From: Mesorhizobium sp. | Lineage (GTDB): Bacteria > Pseudomonadota > Alphaproteobacteria > Rhizobiales > Rhizobiaceae | Length of the DNA stretch: 64,000 bases | Reading direction: 5' to 3' | Assembly: GCF_023954305.1 (NCBI RefSeq) | Contig: NZ_JAMLIG010000001.1 | Location: 2,232,001-2,296,000, forward strand | In this document: positions 36,972 through 46,153 of the stretch, one piece after another | Position numbering within the stretch: position 1 is the first letter of the stretch | How the letters are laid out: the number at the start of each line of letters is the position of its first letter | Translations under genes and position numbers: made by a program | Notes under the pieces: model-generated | Databases searched by the model: none | Seen by the model: the letters and a program-made list of their open reading frames with translations, nothing else | Told to the model about the DNA's origin: nothing

Positions 36972-37640
36972 TTAGAGGATAAAGTTCAGCGTCAGCACCA
37001 GCTGGGCCGCATAGTAAAGAACCCAGACCAGCGGCCGTATCCAGCCCTGGTGCGGATCGTGGTCCGCCACCAGGAAACGCCCGACGGCAAGGAAAGCATC
37101 CGACGCCATGAACAGCACAGCGCCGGCGAGAACTGTCCACCCCGGCGCCGACAGCGACGATACGCCCATGGCCAGGATCGCCGCGCAATAGAGCGCCACC
37201 GGCAGGCGCATCGCCGCGTCGATCGCCGGCCACAGCCGCGACAGGATCATGCCGACAGCCGCAATCAGGGCGAGCGCGACGATGATGCGCGACGGCTGCG
37301 CGACGATTTCATCGACGCCTCCGCCCGTCGTCCAGAACAGCGCGACATAGGCGATGTGCGCGAGAAGGAAGCTCGCCAGGCCGGCGAGAAAAGGCTTTTC
37401 GCCGTCCTGCGCCAGGCAGGCGTCGCCGATCGCGCTCAGCGTCAATGCCGCCACCAGAAGCGCCGGTCCGCCTTCGGCCGCTGCCAGTATGCCGAGCAAC
37501 GCCACCGAGCCTGCCTTGACGAGGGTGCGCCGCAGCGACGGCGCTCGGTGCACGAGCAGGCCGTAGAAGACGGCGAGCAGGACGCTGAAGACCAGCGTTC
37601 CGTTGGCGAGGCTCTCCACGCCGCCGGGAAAGGGCATCAT
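36972..37640 (-). CDS. YhhN/TMEM86-family membrane protein (lysoplasmalogenase-like)
   Basis: This 222-residue protein has about eight hydrophobic segments. The block LSAIGDACLAQDGEKPFLAGL followed by FLLAHIAYVALF (about residues 65-100) is typical of YhhN/TMEM86, as is the later LFMASDAFLAV. Eukaryotic members hydrolyse the vinyl ether bond of lysoplasmalogens; the role in bacteria is unclear. The ATG overlaps the exporter stop by four bases. Confidence 0.85.
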   Translation of the reverse strand: MMPFPGGVESLANGTLVFSVLLAVFYGLLVHRAPSLRRTLVKAGSVALLGILAAAEGGPALLVAALTLSAIGDACLAQDGEKPFLAGLASFLLAHIAYVALFWTTGGGVDEIVAQPSRIIVALALIAAVGMILSRLWPAIDAAMRLPVALYCAAILAMGVSSLSAPGWTVLAGAVLFMASDAFLAVGRFLVADHDPHQGWIRPLVWVLYYAAQLVLTLNFIL

Positions 37641-38530
37641 GCCTGTGCTCCCTCGGTCGAATTCCTGGCGGAGAACAGCATGTCCTTCGCGGCCAGCACC
37701 GCGCCCGCCGTGATCAGCACGCAGGCGGCGAGGATCGCCGGCTCGGCCTTCGCCGCCCCGCCGACAATCAGCACCAGTGTCGAGAGCAGCGGCGCGGCAT
37801 AGCTCGCCGCGCCCAGCACCTGGATGTTGCCGCGCTTGACCCCGTGGTCCCAGGCATAGAAGGCCGCGCCCACCGGCATCAGACCGAGCCCGGCGACCGC
37901 CAGCCACTGGCCAGCACCTTGTGGCCAGACCGTCTCCTCCAGCGCCAGATGGCAGAGTGCAGACAGGATGGCGGTTGCGAGGCAGAACCAGGTAACGATC
38001 GAGGTGGGCACTTCCGGAAAGCGCCGGGACAAGAGGGAATACGCCGCCCAGACGAAGGCGCAGACCAGCGCCATGCCATAGCCGAAGGCATAGCGCGCCT
38101 CGAAGGCGACGGCGCCGCCCTTGGTGACGATCAGAACCGTGCCGGCGAGCCCGAGCAGCGCGCCCGCCACGTGGTGCCAGCCGAGCCGTTCGCCCGGCAT
38201 CAGCGCCGAGCCGACGACGATGAAGAGCGGCCACAGGTAGGCGATCAGGCTGGCCTCGACAGCGGGAGCGTTGCGCAGCGCGGTAAAGTAGAAGAAATGG
38301 TAGCCGAACAGGCCGGCGATGCCGATCAGCCAGACAATCAGCGGCACAGGCTCGCGGGCCGGCTCGGACAGGCCCGCCAGGCGGGCGGCGAAGCCGATTC
38401 CCGCACCGATCGAAAAGGCAAGCGCCGACAACAGGAACGGCGGCACGGCTCCGGACGCGTCGGTCAGGAGCGCGAGCAGCGCCCACATGGCGACGGCCGA
38501 AAACCCGACGAGTGTCGCGCGGCCCATCAT
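37637..38530 (-). CDS. DMT-family transporter, YddG-like amino-acid exporter
   Basis: This 297-residue protein has ten membrane segments arranged as two EamA repeats. The sequence HFFYFTALRNAPAVEASLIAYLWPLFIV matches the YddG aromatic/neutral amino-acid exporters (about residues 78-105). It should export small amino compounds. It forms an operon with the lysoplasmalogenase-like gene. Confidence 0.85.
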   Translation of the reverse strand: MMGRATLVGFSAVAMWALLALLTDASGAVPPFLLSALAFSIGAGIGFAARLAGLSEPAREPVPLIVWLIGIAGLFGYHFFYFTALRNAPAVEASLIAYLWPLFIVVGSALMPGERLGWHHVAGALLGLAGTVLIVTKGGAVAFEARYAFGYGMALVCAFVWAAYSLLSRRFPEVPTSIVTWFCLATAILSALCHLALEETVWPQGAGQWLAVAGLGLMPVGAAFYAWDHGVKRGNIQVLGAASYAAPLLSTLVLIVGGAAKAEPAILAACVLITAGAVLAAKDMLFSARNSTEGAQA

Positions 38531-38558
38531 TCTATCCCCCGCCGTCCGCGGGGACGGT

Positions 38559-39344
38559 CTACTGGCTGATCGACTCGAAGCGCCGCGCGTTGACGACGAC
38601 GGTCCCGATCTCGGTTGTCGCCGATACCTTGATCGGCGCGTAAACGCCAGTGGTGCCGAGCTGGGCGAAGGAGATCAGGATCTTGCTTCTGTTCTTGAGG
38701 AATTCGATCGACCTGTGGCCGCCCTTGTAGCCGCCGATGGGCACGAAGCGGGCGCGGCAGGTCACCGCATCGCCGGAGAAGCCACGGGTCTGCGCCGGCG
38801 CCACGCGGACATAGGAGAGCTTCAGGTCCATACGCATCTCGCCGTCGAAGACCCTGATCGTACGGTCGCACACGTCGCGCAGGCTCGACGCCTTCACCAG
38901 CGAGGCCGAAAGAGGGTCGCTGACCGAGCGCAGGTCCTCCTTTTTCACCGGAACCCAGGCCTTGGGATCCGGCTTGCGCGCCGGCGAGTTCTCGGCGCGG
39001 GTCACCGTGCCGCGAGCGAAGGCAACCTCGGTGCGCTTCTTCTTGTTGCCCGAGACGTAGTCGAGCAGGAAGCGGTTGCCTTGCGTACCGCCGTCGACGA
39101 AATTGCCGCGTACCTGGGCCGTGCCCTCGGTCTGATCGAAGATGCGGGCGATCCCGCTCGAAGCCATCGTGCCGGAAACCGAGAACGCGCGGGGGCCGAT
39201 CGTGCTTTCGAAGGAGGAGCGCGCGATGTTCAGCCCCAGAATCGACACCGAATAGTCGGCGCGGAAGGACTGGGGGCTTTCCGCGGTGTCGGCGGTGGTG
39301 GCTAGGCCGGCAAGCGCCAGCGCGGCGATTGTGCGAACGATCAT
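38559..39344 (-). CDS. DUF3108 domain secreted protein
   Basis: This 261-residue protein has a signal peptide (MIVRTIAALALAGLATTADTA) and a DUF3108 domain with FRADYSVSILGLNIARSSFE near the mature N-terminus, a beta-barrel lipocalin-like fold of unknown function. Two cysteines (DVCDRTI, VTCRARF) could pair. The ATG at 39342-39344 begins the signal; an in-frame TTG precedes it. Confidence 0.85.
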   Translation of the reverse strand: MIVRTIAALALAGLATTADTAESPQSFRADYSVSILGLNIARSSFESTIGPRAFSVSGTMASSGIARIFDQTEGTAQVRGNFVDGGTQGNRFLLDYVSGNKKKRTEVAFARGTVTRAENSPARKPDPKAWVPVKKEDLRSVSDPLSASLVKASSLRDVCDRTIRVFDGEMRMDLKLSYVRVAPAQTRGFSGDAVTCRARFVPIGGYKGGHRSIEFLKNRSKILISFAQLGTTGVYAPIKVSATTEIGTVVVNARRFESISQ

Positions 39345-39350
39345 GGACAA

Positions 39351-39669
39351 TTCTCGTCACGGCTCCCGGCCAACGAGCGGCCGGAGCGACGGACACTACT
39401 CCCTGGATTTGGACATTAGTATGAAGACGGTATCGGACGGAAGGGGCCGAACGATACCCTGCCAGCTCGCAACAAGGCGGCCTTTCCCATGCAGTCGATA
39501 CACGCGATGCGTGCATAAAAGTCGAACTGCATCTATAACAAGGAAATATGAAGGCAAAACGCGGCGATTATTCTTATCAAATGCAATTCAAATTCGCCTG
39601 TTCGGCAGAACGAATTTGAAGGTTTCCTATCTCATTCATGAATCTGCGGTTTTCTGCTTGGGGCAAAAG
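39351..39669. other. AT-rich spacer upstream of the TadG-like gene
   Basis: This 319-base stretch between divergent genes holds no credible gene. From about 39520 to 39660 it is clearly lower in GC than its surroundings. It contains one perfect 10-bp inverted repeat (TTCAAATTCG at 39587-39596 and CGAATTTGAA at 39611-39620) with a 14-base loop, which could be an operator or an mRNA hairpin. Confidence 0.5.
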
Positions 39670-40896
39670 ATGGGATGCAGGTTCCTCGAATCTGAATCAG
39701 GGAATGTCGCGGCAATTTTCTCGATCGCCAGCATCCCGTTGATGATGGCCTTCGCCGGCGCCGTCGATCTCTCCAACCTCAACCGCAAGAGCGCCGAGTT
39801 GCAGAATTCATTGGATGCGGCGGCCCTGGCGATCGGAACCGTCTACTATACGGGCATGACGCAAGCGGAGCTCGAGGCGCTCGGCAAGGATGTCTTCTCC
39901 GTCAACATGCTGACCGCGGAAGGAGTGCCGTCCGAATTCGACTACGAGGACGCGGAGGTCAGCCCGCTCACGGCCTCCGCGGAAGCGGACGGCCCGGACA
40001 ACTACATTACCGTCGCCTCGCAGCTGACCATGGCGCCGCTTGTCGGCTGGTCCTTCGAATGGAAGAGCGCAAGGAGCAGCGTCGTGCGGGTGGAGCCTGG
40101 CCGTCCCGCCTGCGTGCTGGCGCTCAACGGGAGCGCCTCTTCGGCGGTCAAGATACAGGGCTCGACGGAAGTGAATATGGAGGGCTGCGTTCTGGCGGCA
40201 AACTCGACATCCAATTCGGCCGTCACGCTGGACGGCGCGGCGAGCCTCAAGGCTGAATGTGTGCTGACGTCGGGGCGCACGTCAGGTCTCGGTGCGGCTG
40301 ATCTGGATTGTCCCGAGCCGCTGGAGAAGCAGTATCCCTCCGTCGATCCGCTGACCGGAGTCGAGCCGCCCACCTACACCAGCTGTCAATCCGTTCCGGG
40401 TGGAAAGACCAAGACCCTCTCTCCCGGGACCTATTGCGGCAAGACCATTTCCGGAGAGGTGACGCTCGAGGCGGGCGTCTACATCCTGCGCGGCGGCCGT
40501 GTTAACCTTGGCGGAAACGGCTTTCTGAAAGGCGCCGGCGTCACGATCTTCCTGATGGAGGACGCCGAGTTCACCATCAACGGAAACGAGATCGTTCAGC
40601 TCTCGCCGCCGGAAAGCGGCCCTTATGCGGGCATCACCATCTACCAGGCGAAGAGCAACACCAACACCGTGTCGATCAACGGAACGTCCGGTTCCTTCGT
40701 CGACGGCTTCGTCTACGCGCCGGGCGCGCATGTCTCCTTCACCGGCAATGCCGGCGTGACGGCGGACGGCGAATGTCTGCGCATCATCGGCGACACGATC
40801 GAGTTCAACGGCAATTCCCGCTATGGGGCCAACTGCGAGGGAAAGCTCGGCGACCACGACCTGACGGCGGGCCGCCACATTTCGATCGTCGGATGA
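39670..40896 (+). CDS. TadE/TadG-like pilus-assembly protein (orphan)
   Basis: This 408-residue protein starts with the TadE/TadG-like module: GNVAAIFSIASIPLMMAFAG, a membrane helix near residues 13-36, then NRKSAELQNSLDAAALAIG. The rest is a Ser/Gly/Asn-rich beta-helix-like domain (for example LNGSASSAVKIQGSTEVNM), seen in large TadG-like proteins with a secreted tail. No other tad genes are in the window. The ATG at 39670 was chosen because upstream sequence is low-GC and non-coding in character. Its function is uncertain. Confidence 0.75.
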   Translation: MGCRFLESESGNVAAIFSIASIPLMMAFAGAVDLSNLNRKSAELQNSLDAAALAIGTVYYTGMTQAELEALGKDVFSVNMLTAEGVPSEFDYEDAEVSPLTASAEADGPDNYITVASQLTMAPLVGWSFEWKSARSSVVRVEPGRPACVLALNGSASSAVKIQGSTEVNMEGCVLAANSTSNSAVTLDGAASLKAECVLTSGRTSGLGAADLDCPEPLEKQYPSVDPLTGVEPPTYTSCQSVPGGKTKTLSPGTYCGKTISGEVTLEAGVYILRGGRVNLGGNGFLKGAGVTIFLMEDAEFTINGNEIVQLSPPESGPYAGITIYQAKSNTNTVSINGTSGSFVDGFVYAPGAHVSFTGNAGVTADGECLRIIGDTIEFNGNSRYGANCEGKLGDHDLTAGRHISIVG

Positions 40897-41005
40897 TTCA
40901 CGGCCCCGCCGGCGCAGGCGGTCCGGACAGCCGCGCGGCATTCGAATCGCGGCTGGGCGGTTGCAATTGGCGAGAACCCGGAATATATCCGGCCCAGTTC
41001 GGTTC

Positions 41006-41080
41006 GCGCCCATCGTCTAGCGGTCAGGACGGCGCCCTCTCACGGCGCAAACAGGGGTTCGATTCCCCTTGGGCGTACCA
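41006..41080 (+). tRNA. tRNA-Glu (CUC anticodon)
   Basis: A complete cloverleaf is visible: acceptor stem GCGCCCA/TGGGCGT, anticodon stem GCGCC/GGCGC with loop CTCTCAC (anticodon CUC), and T arm AGGGG-TTCGATT-CCCCT. The terminal CCA (41078-41080) is encoded. It lies a few hundred bases before the accessory region that begins near 41.9 kb. Confidence 0.95.
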
Positions 41081-41289
41081 ACTGATACCTCTGAGCATGG
41101 ATGGTGCGATTCACGGCAGGCAAAGCGCGTCGCGGCCACGGCCGGTGCCCTGCGTGGCGCAGCGACGTCGGACACGACGCCCTTGGCCGCCCGACGCTTC
41201 GAGACCGCCCGCGTCGCGCCGGTCGCCTAGAACTTGAAGCCGCGCCGCGCGGGGCCTAGACAGCGTCGCGACGCAGCGGACGGGCGACC

Positions 41290-41859
41290 ATGATCTTCAG
41301 CTTCGGAAAAACCTTTCGGGTGGTCGGCCACGCCATCGTCTCGGCGGACGGGATGATCGCGGACGCCGACGGATCGATGCCCGCGCCGTTGCGCAACGAC
41401 GCCGACTGGGCACTCTTCCAGGCCGCGCTCGACCGGTCGAGCATCGTCGTCGTCGGCAGTCTCGGCCATCGTCGACATCCCAATCCCGGTCGACGCCGCC
41501 TGGTCTTCACCAGCGCGGTCGAGAGCTTCGAGACCGATCCGGCCGATCCGCTGGCAACGCTTTTCAATCCTGCCGCTCTTCCGGTCGGCGACGTGCTCAG
41601 CCGCACGGCCGTGCCTGACGGCACGGTGGCGGTGACGGGCGGGCGGCGGGTCTTCGATCATTTTCTGCTCGCCTACGACGAGTTCATGCTGGCCGAGGCC
41701 GACGGTTTCGTCCTGCCCGGCGCGATTGCTTGCTTTTCGGCCGGGCATCCCCGCACCGTGCTGGCCGCGGCCGGCCTCGTTCCGGCCGAGCGGCGGACGA
41801 TCGACGCGTCGAACGGCGTGACCTTGACCCGGTGGGAGCGGACTCCAGCCCGCCCTTGA
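41290..41859 (+). CDS. Dihydrofolate-reductase-like protein
   Basis: This 189-residue protein has a shortened DHFR-like fold with VVGHAIVSADGMIADADGSM at the N-terminus, a central VVVGSLGHRRHPNPGRRRLVF and TVAVTGGRRVFDHFL near residues 117-131. True folate reductases have a conserved acid and Trp that I cannot place, so it may act on another pterin or deazaflavin-related substrate. The ATG is a plausible start. It lies between tRNA-Glu and the accessory region. Confidence 0.65.
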   Translation: MIFSFGKTFRVVGHAIVSADGMIADADGSMPAPLRNDADWALFQAALDRSSIVVVGSLGHRRHPNPGRRRLVFTSAVESFETDPADPLATLFNPAALPVGDVLSRTAVPDGTVAVTGGRRVFDHFLLAYDEFMLAEADGFVLPGAIACFSAGHPRTVLAAAGLVPAERRTIDASNGVTLTRWERTPARP

Positions 41860-41938
41860 ACGACGGGGAGCAGGCCGAAACCGCTCCGCGCGCAAGCCGT
41901 CCATGGAGAGGAGGGCACATCACCGGTCTTGCGGAAGC

Positions 41939-41950
41939 GTATATCATATT
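41939..41950. promoter_or_regulatory. Candidate regulon operator, SDR gene
   Basis: GTATATCATATT, when read on the minus strand, contains ATATGATAT, the core shared with sites at 44533, 49979, 55446 and 55668. It is followed by a TGCA-centred dyad. It lies about 54 bp before the SDR start. Confidence 0.45.
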
Positions 41951-42003
41951 GCATAATTGCGTTTATTGAGATGAACCGACCGCATCTCGACAGACGAGGC
42001 TCC

Positions 42004-42759
42004 ATGGCAATGAACGACCTGACTGGCAAAGCCGCTCTGGTGACCGGTGGCGCATCCGGCATTGGCTTGGCAACGACGCGCCTTCTCCTGCAGCGTGGCG
42101 CGACCGTTGCGGCAAACTATCTTGGCGCGGACGAAACGGCGAGAGACACGATCGACCGGCTCAAGAGCGAAGGCTATCCGGTCGTCCATGCCCCCGGCGA
42201 CGTTTCGAGCGTCTCGGAAGTGACGCGGATGGTGGCGGACGCCTGCGCCAAACTCGGGCGGCTCGACATGCTGGTCAACAACGCCGCCCGCGGGACCGGT
42301 CGCCCGATACCATTCGAGGATCTTGACGCGATGGACGAGGACACGTGGCACGGCATCCTTGCGACAAACCTGGTCGGGCCGTTCTCCTGCGTCAGGCTCG
42401 CCGCCGACGAACTCAGGAGGACAAAGGGCGCCGTCGTCAACATGGCGTCCGTGGCAGGCCTGGGGATACGAGGCAGCAGCATCGCCTACGCGGCGAGCAA
42501 GGCAGCGCTCGTCAATCTCACCACGTCGCTGGCTCGCGCCCTCGCACCCGATGTCCGTGTGAACGCGGTCGCCCCGGGTTTGGTCGACACGCCTTGGATT
42601 GCGTCCTGGCCGGAAGAACGCAAACAGCAGACGACACGCCAATCGCTTCTGGGCCGCATCGCGCAGCCGACCGATATCGCCGAAGTCGTCGTCTTCCTGC
42701 TGGCGGGCACCGGCTTCGTGAACGGTCAGACGATCGTCGTCGATGGAGGTCGCGCCTAG
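42004..42759 (+). CDS. Short-chain dehydrogenase/reductase
   Basis: This 251-residue classical SDR oxidises or reduces a hydroxyl with NAD(P). The cofactor motif is TGGASGIG near residue 16, the structural motif NNAARG near 90, the catalytic Ser/Tyr/Lys in NMASVAGLG and YAASKAA, and the C-terminal VDGG motif is present. I chose ATG 42004, preceded by GAGG. It opens the catabolic region and is followed after eight bases by the D-threonine-aldolase-like gene, so these two are co-transcribed. The substrate is unknown. Confidence 0.9.
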   Translation: MAMNDLTGKAALVTGGASGIGLATTRLLLQRGATVAANYLGADETARDTIDRLKSEGYPVVHAPGDVSSVSEVTRMVADACAKLGRLDMLVNNAARGTGRPIPFEDLDAMDEDTWHGILATNLVGPFSCVRLAADELRRTKGAVVNMASVAGLGIRGSSIAYAASKAALVNLTTSLARALAPDVRVNAVAPGLVDTPWIASWPEERKQQTTRQSLLGRIAQPTDIAEVVVFLLAGTGFVNGQTIVVDGGRA

Positions 42760-42767
42760 GCGACAAG

Positions 42768-43958
42768 ATGAAGATCGACCGAAAAATGGCACCTCGATAC
42801 GCTCCCCTTCACAAAGATCAATCGCCGAACCATGATCTGGTCGGCGTTTCGGGTGGCGCCATGCGCCTGGACACCCCGGCGCTCGTGATCGACCTGAACA
42901 TTCTGGAATCCAATATCGCGACCATGGCGCAATGGGCGCGCGGGAACGCGATCGGGCTTCGGCCACACGCGAAAACGCACAAGTCCGCGGCCATCGCCAA
43001 GCTCCAGCTCGAGGCCGGCGCGCTCGGGATATGCGTCGCCAAGATCGGCGAGGCGCTGCGGATGGCCGCCTTGGGCATCGATCGCATCCTCATTACGTCG
43101 CCGATCGTCACCGCACGCAAGATCGACCTCCTTCGCGAGCTCAACGACCGGTGCGCGGAGCTCATGGTCGTGGTCGACAATGTCGAGAACGCCATGACGC
43201 TCGCCGATGCATTCGACGGCGGCAGAGTGCTCAACGTGTTGATCGATCAGGGAATGGGGATCGGGTATCACAATCGCACCGGCGTGTTCACCGCCGAGGC
43301 GGCGGTGGAGCTGGCCAAGGCCATCTCGACCCGTGACAGTCTGGTCCTGAGAGGAGTCCAGGCCTATTCGGGCGCCGTGCAGCATATCGAGGATCTGGAG
43401 CAACGCCGCGAGGTGGCGGCGCAGGCCATCGACAGGATTCGGCGTACGCGCAACGCATTGCTCGACAACGGGTACCGAGTCGAGATCGTCACGGGCGGCG
43501 GAACGGGGTCATGCGAGTTCGACGCCAGGTCGGGCGTGTTCACGGAGCTGCAAGTGGGCTCCTATGTCTTCCTGGATGTCGAATACAATGCCGTGGTTCA
43601 CGGCCCGGACTTCCCGAGTGCCTTGAGGACGTCGCTGTTTCTTCAGGCCACGGTCATCAGCGCCAACCTCTTCGGCAGGGCGACCACCGACGCCGGCTTC
43701 AAGTCTTTTGCCACCGACGGCCCGCTTCCGCAGGTTCACTCCGGCGCAAGCAGCGGATCGCGCTATGTGTTCATGGGGGACGAACAGGGCGGCGTGATCG
43801 CCCCGGACGGAGAGCCGGGATTGGGCGTCGGCAGTGTCGTCCGCTGCGTGACGCCGCATTGCGACCCAACCGTCAACCTCCACGACTTCTACTATTGCGT
43901 GAGGGGCGACACCCTGGTGGATATCTGGCCCGTCGATACCCGCGGCCAAAGCTGGTGA
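42768..43958 (+). CDS. D-threonine-aldolase-like PLP enzyme (fold type III)
   Basis: This 396-residue enzyme has an alanine-racemase-like N-terminal barrel with PLP lysine K69 in RPHAKTHKS and a C-terminal metal site at H364-C365-D366 in TPHCDPTVNLHD. The H-x-D pair matches D-threonine aldolases and 3-hydroxy-D-aspartate aldolases, rather than the H-x-C pair of D-serine dehydratases. It probably cleaves a beta-hydroxy-D-amino acid into glycine and an aldehyde. Which hydroxy acid is unknown. The ATG at 42768 was chosen because the upstream frame runs through the SDR gene. Confidence 0.85.
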   Translation: MKIDRKMAPRYAPLHKDQSPNHDLVGVSGGAMRLDTPALVIDLNILESNIATMAQWARGNAIGLRPHAKTHKSAAIAKLQLEAGALGICVAKIGEALRMAALGIDRILITSPIVTARKIDLLRELNDRCAELMVVVDNVENAMTLADAFDGGRVLNVLIDQGMGIGYHNRTGVFTAEAAVELAKAISTRDSLVLRGVQAYSGAVQHIEDLEQRREVAAQAIDRIRRTRNALLDNGYRVEIVTGGGTGSCEFDARSGVFTELQVGSYVFLDVEYNAVVHGPDFPSALRTSLFLQATVISANLFGRATTDAGFKSFATDGPLPQVHSGASSGSRYVFMGDEQGGVIAPDGEPGLGVGSVVRCVTPHCDPTVNLHDFYYCVRGDTLVDIWPVDTRGQSW

Positions 43959-43983
43959 CGGGAAGCGCAAAGACGGCGCGGCC

Positions 43984-44481
43984 TCACCCTGCAGGAGACA
44001 GTCCGACGATGAGTTCGATCTCGACGGTGATCCCGTTGGGAAGGGAGCCTGCACCGATCGCGGAACGCGCATGAGCGCCGCGATCCGGCCCGAAGACGGA
44101 AAGCAGCAGATCGGAACAGCCGTTGATAACCCTGGGATGGTCGCCGAAGCCGGGCGCGCCGTTGACGAAACCAAGAACCTTGACGATCCTTTCGATCCGG
44201 CGCAGCGATCCCAGCTGGTCGTGGAGCACGGCAAGCAAATTCACGCCGACCAGCCGCGCATGGTGATAGGCGTCGTCGACCGAGACTTCGCTGCCGACCT
44301 TTCCCGTGTGCCGTTGCCCACCCGGCGCCACCGGCCCCTGTCCCGAAACGAACGCCATACCATTGAATATCTGCACGGGAACGAACAGGCCGACAGGGGG
44401 TCGCGCCGGCGGCAGCTTCACGCCCAACGCCTCGAGACGCTCGTAGGGGTCCTCGATCGAATTCATCATATCACGCGGCAT
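43984..44481 (-). CDS. RidA/YjgF-family protein
   Basis: This 165-residue protein belongs to the Rid family, which hydrolyses reactive enamines and imines released by PLP enzymes. The family core is visible in VKVLGFVNGAPGFGDHPRVI, the ING pocket, and HARSAIGAGSLPNGITVEIE. It converges with the PLP aldolase and is divergent from the dehydrogenase, which fits a role in clearing enamine intermediates from this pathway. ATG at 44479-44481 has GGAG nine bases upstream. Confidence 0.88.
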   Translation of the reverse strand: MPRDMMNSIEDPYERLEALGVKLPPARPPVGLFVPVQIFNGMAFVSGQGPVAPGGQRHTGKVGSEVSVDDAYHHARLVGVNLLAVLHDQLGSLRRIERIVKVLGFVNGAPGFGDHPRVINGCSDLLLSVFGPDRGAHARSAIGAGSLPNGITVEIELIVGLSPAG

Positions 44482-44532
44482 CTCGTGCTCCGTCGGGGTT
44501 GAAAAGTTTCGGATGACATCTCGGATGATGTG

Positions 44533-44556
44533 TATATGATATTTCAAAATTTCATA
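44533..44556. promoter_or_regulatory. Candidate regulon operator, RidA/ALDH divergent promoters
   Basis: TATATGATATT at 44533-44543 is identical to bases 49987-49997 upstream of the first binding-protein gene. It is part of a near-palindrome, TATGATATTT-CA-AAATTTCATA, with one mismatch. It lies between the divergent RidA and aldehyde dehydrogenase starts. Confidence 0.55.
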
Positions 44557-44605
44557 GCGGATGGCGACCTGCTTGCGGTCGCCGGCGAAGACGGGACCGA
44601 CTGCG

Positions 44606-46075
44606 ATGACGACGAGCAACATCGAACGCCAGGTGGCCACCTATCCGGCGGTTCAGTTGTATATCGACGGGATGTGGCGGGATGCCATAGATGGGCGCAG
44701 GAGCGACGTCATCGATCCGGCCACCGAGCGCGTGGTCGGACGGCATGCGCATGCCGGCATCGCGGACCTGGATCTTGCGCTGGCGGCCGCGCACAAAGGG
44801 TTCCGGACCTGGGGCGGCGTTTCTCCGTTCGAGCGTTGCCGGCTGATGCGCCGCGCGGCGGACATCATGCGCCAGCGCTGCGACGCGATCGCTGTCTGCC
44901 TGACCATCGAGCAGGGCAAGCCGCTGGCCGAGGCCAGGGCCGAGGTCATGGCGGGTGCGGACCTCGTCGAGTGGTTCGCAGAGGAAGGCCGGCGCAGCTA
45001 CGGCCGCGTCATCCCGGCACGACGCGCTTCGGTACGGCAGTTCACGCTGAAGGAGCCCGTCGGCGTGGTGGCGGCCTTCACGCCGTGGAATTTCCCGATC
45101 AACCAGGCCGTCAGGAAGATATCGGCGGCGCTGGCTTCGGGCTGCTCCATCATCTTGAAAGGTCCCGAAGAGACACCGGCCTCGCCCGCCGAACTCGTGC
45201 GCGCCTTCGCCGATGCCGGGATACCGGACGGCGTGGTCAATCTCGTTTTCGGAACGCCCTCGGAGATCTCGGGTCACCTGATTTCACACCCAGTCGTCCG
45301 GAAAATCTCGTTCACCGGGTCTACGCCGGTCGGTAAGCAGCTCGCATCGCTGGCTGGGTTGCACATGAAGCGTGCGACCATGGAACTCGGCGGACATGCC
45401 CCGGTGGCGGTACTAAGGGATGCCGATGTGGAATCTGCCGCCCGCGCGATGGCGGCTGCCAAGTTCCGCAATGCCGGACAGGCCTGTATCTCGCCGACGC
45501 GTTTTCTCATTGAGGAGCCGGTGTATGATCGGTTCGTGGACGCCTTCCATGGCATCGCCAAATCGCTGACCGTCGGCAACGGCTTGCAAGAGGGGGTGAC
45601 CATGGGCCCCCTGGCAAACCAGAGGCGCGCCGAGGCGGTCGACCTGTTCGTGCAGGACGCTGTGAAGAGCGGAGCCGAACTGGTGGCGGGCGGACGCCGG
45701 ATTGGAAACCGCGGCTATTTCTATGAACCTACCATCCTGTCCGGCGTGACGGTGGCAGCGCGCGCCATGAACGAGGAGCCGTTCGGACCCGTCGCCTTGA
45801 TGGTTCCGCTCCCGTCTCTCGATGCAATCATCGCCGAAGCCAACCGCCTGGACTTCGGACTGGCCGCCTACGGTTTCACGCGGTCGGCGGCCAGCGCAGC
45901 GCGCTTGAGCGACGAGATTGCCGCGGGAATGGTGTCGCTCAACCACTACGGTCTGGCCCTACCGGAAGTGCCGTTCGGCGGCATCAACGATTCCGGGAAT
46001 GGAACGGAAGGCGGCGCCGATGCGCTGGAGCCTTTTTTCAACACCAAGTTCGTCACCCATCTTGCCGAACCGTGA
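44606..46075 (+). CDS. NAD(P)-dependent aldehyde dehydrogenase, succinate-semialdehyde type
   Basis: This 489-residue enzyme oxidises an aldehyde to the acid. The catalytic cysteine is C294 in NAGQACISPTR, the general base E260 in MELGGHAP, and the cofactor block FTPWNFPINQ and FTGSTPVGKQL are present. Sequence is closest to succinate-semialdehyde dehydrogenases of the GabD/SAD group. It may oxidise the aldehyde from the aldolase. The ATG at 44606 has GGGA upstream. Permease genes follow after 78 bp. Confidence 0.9.
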   Translation: MTTSNIERQVATYPAVQLYIDGMWRDAIDGRRSDVIDPATERVVGRHAHAGIADLDLALAAAHKGFRTWGGVSPFERCRLMRRAADIMRQRCDAIAVCLTIEQGKPLAEARAEVMAGADLVEWFAEEGRRSYGRVIPARRASVRQFTLKEPVGVVAAFTPWNFPINQAVRKISAALASGCSIILKGPEETPASPAELVRAFADAGIPDGVVNLVFGTPSEISGHLISHPVVRKISFTGSTPVGKQLASLAGLHMKRATMELGGHAPVAVLRDADVESAARAMAAAKFRNAGQACISPTRFLIEEPVYDRFVDAFHGIAKSLTVGNGLQEGVTMGPLANQRRAEAVDLFVQDAVKSGAELVAGGRRIGNRGYFYEPTILSGVTVAARAMNEEPFGPVALMVPLPSLDAIIAEANRLDFGLAAYGFTRSAASAARLSDEIAAGMVSLNHYGLALPEVPFGGINDSGNGTEGGADALEPFFNTKFVTHLAEP

Positions 46076-46153
46076 TGCGCGCCCGCCCATCGACCTTCCC
46101 GACACTCGGCGGCAATGGGACCCTGCCGCCCGCCAGAGGCAACTAGGAGAAAC

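Noticed and set aside
43952..44640. A longer RidA start with an N-terminal extension of 53 residues
   Set aside because: The extension would cross the operator and the divergent dehydrogenase promoter; the ATG at 44479-44481 has a good ribosome-binding site and fits the family.
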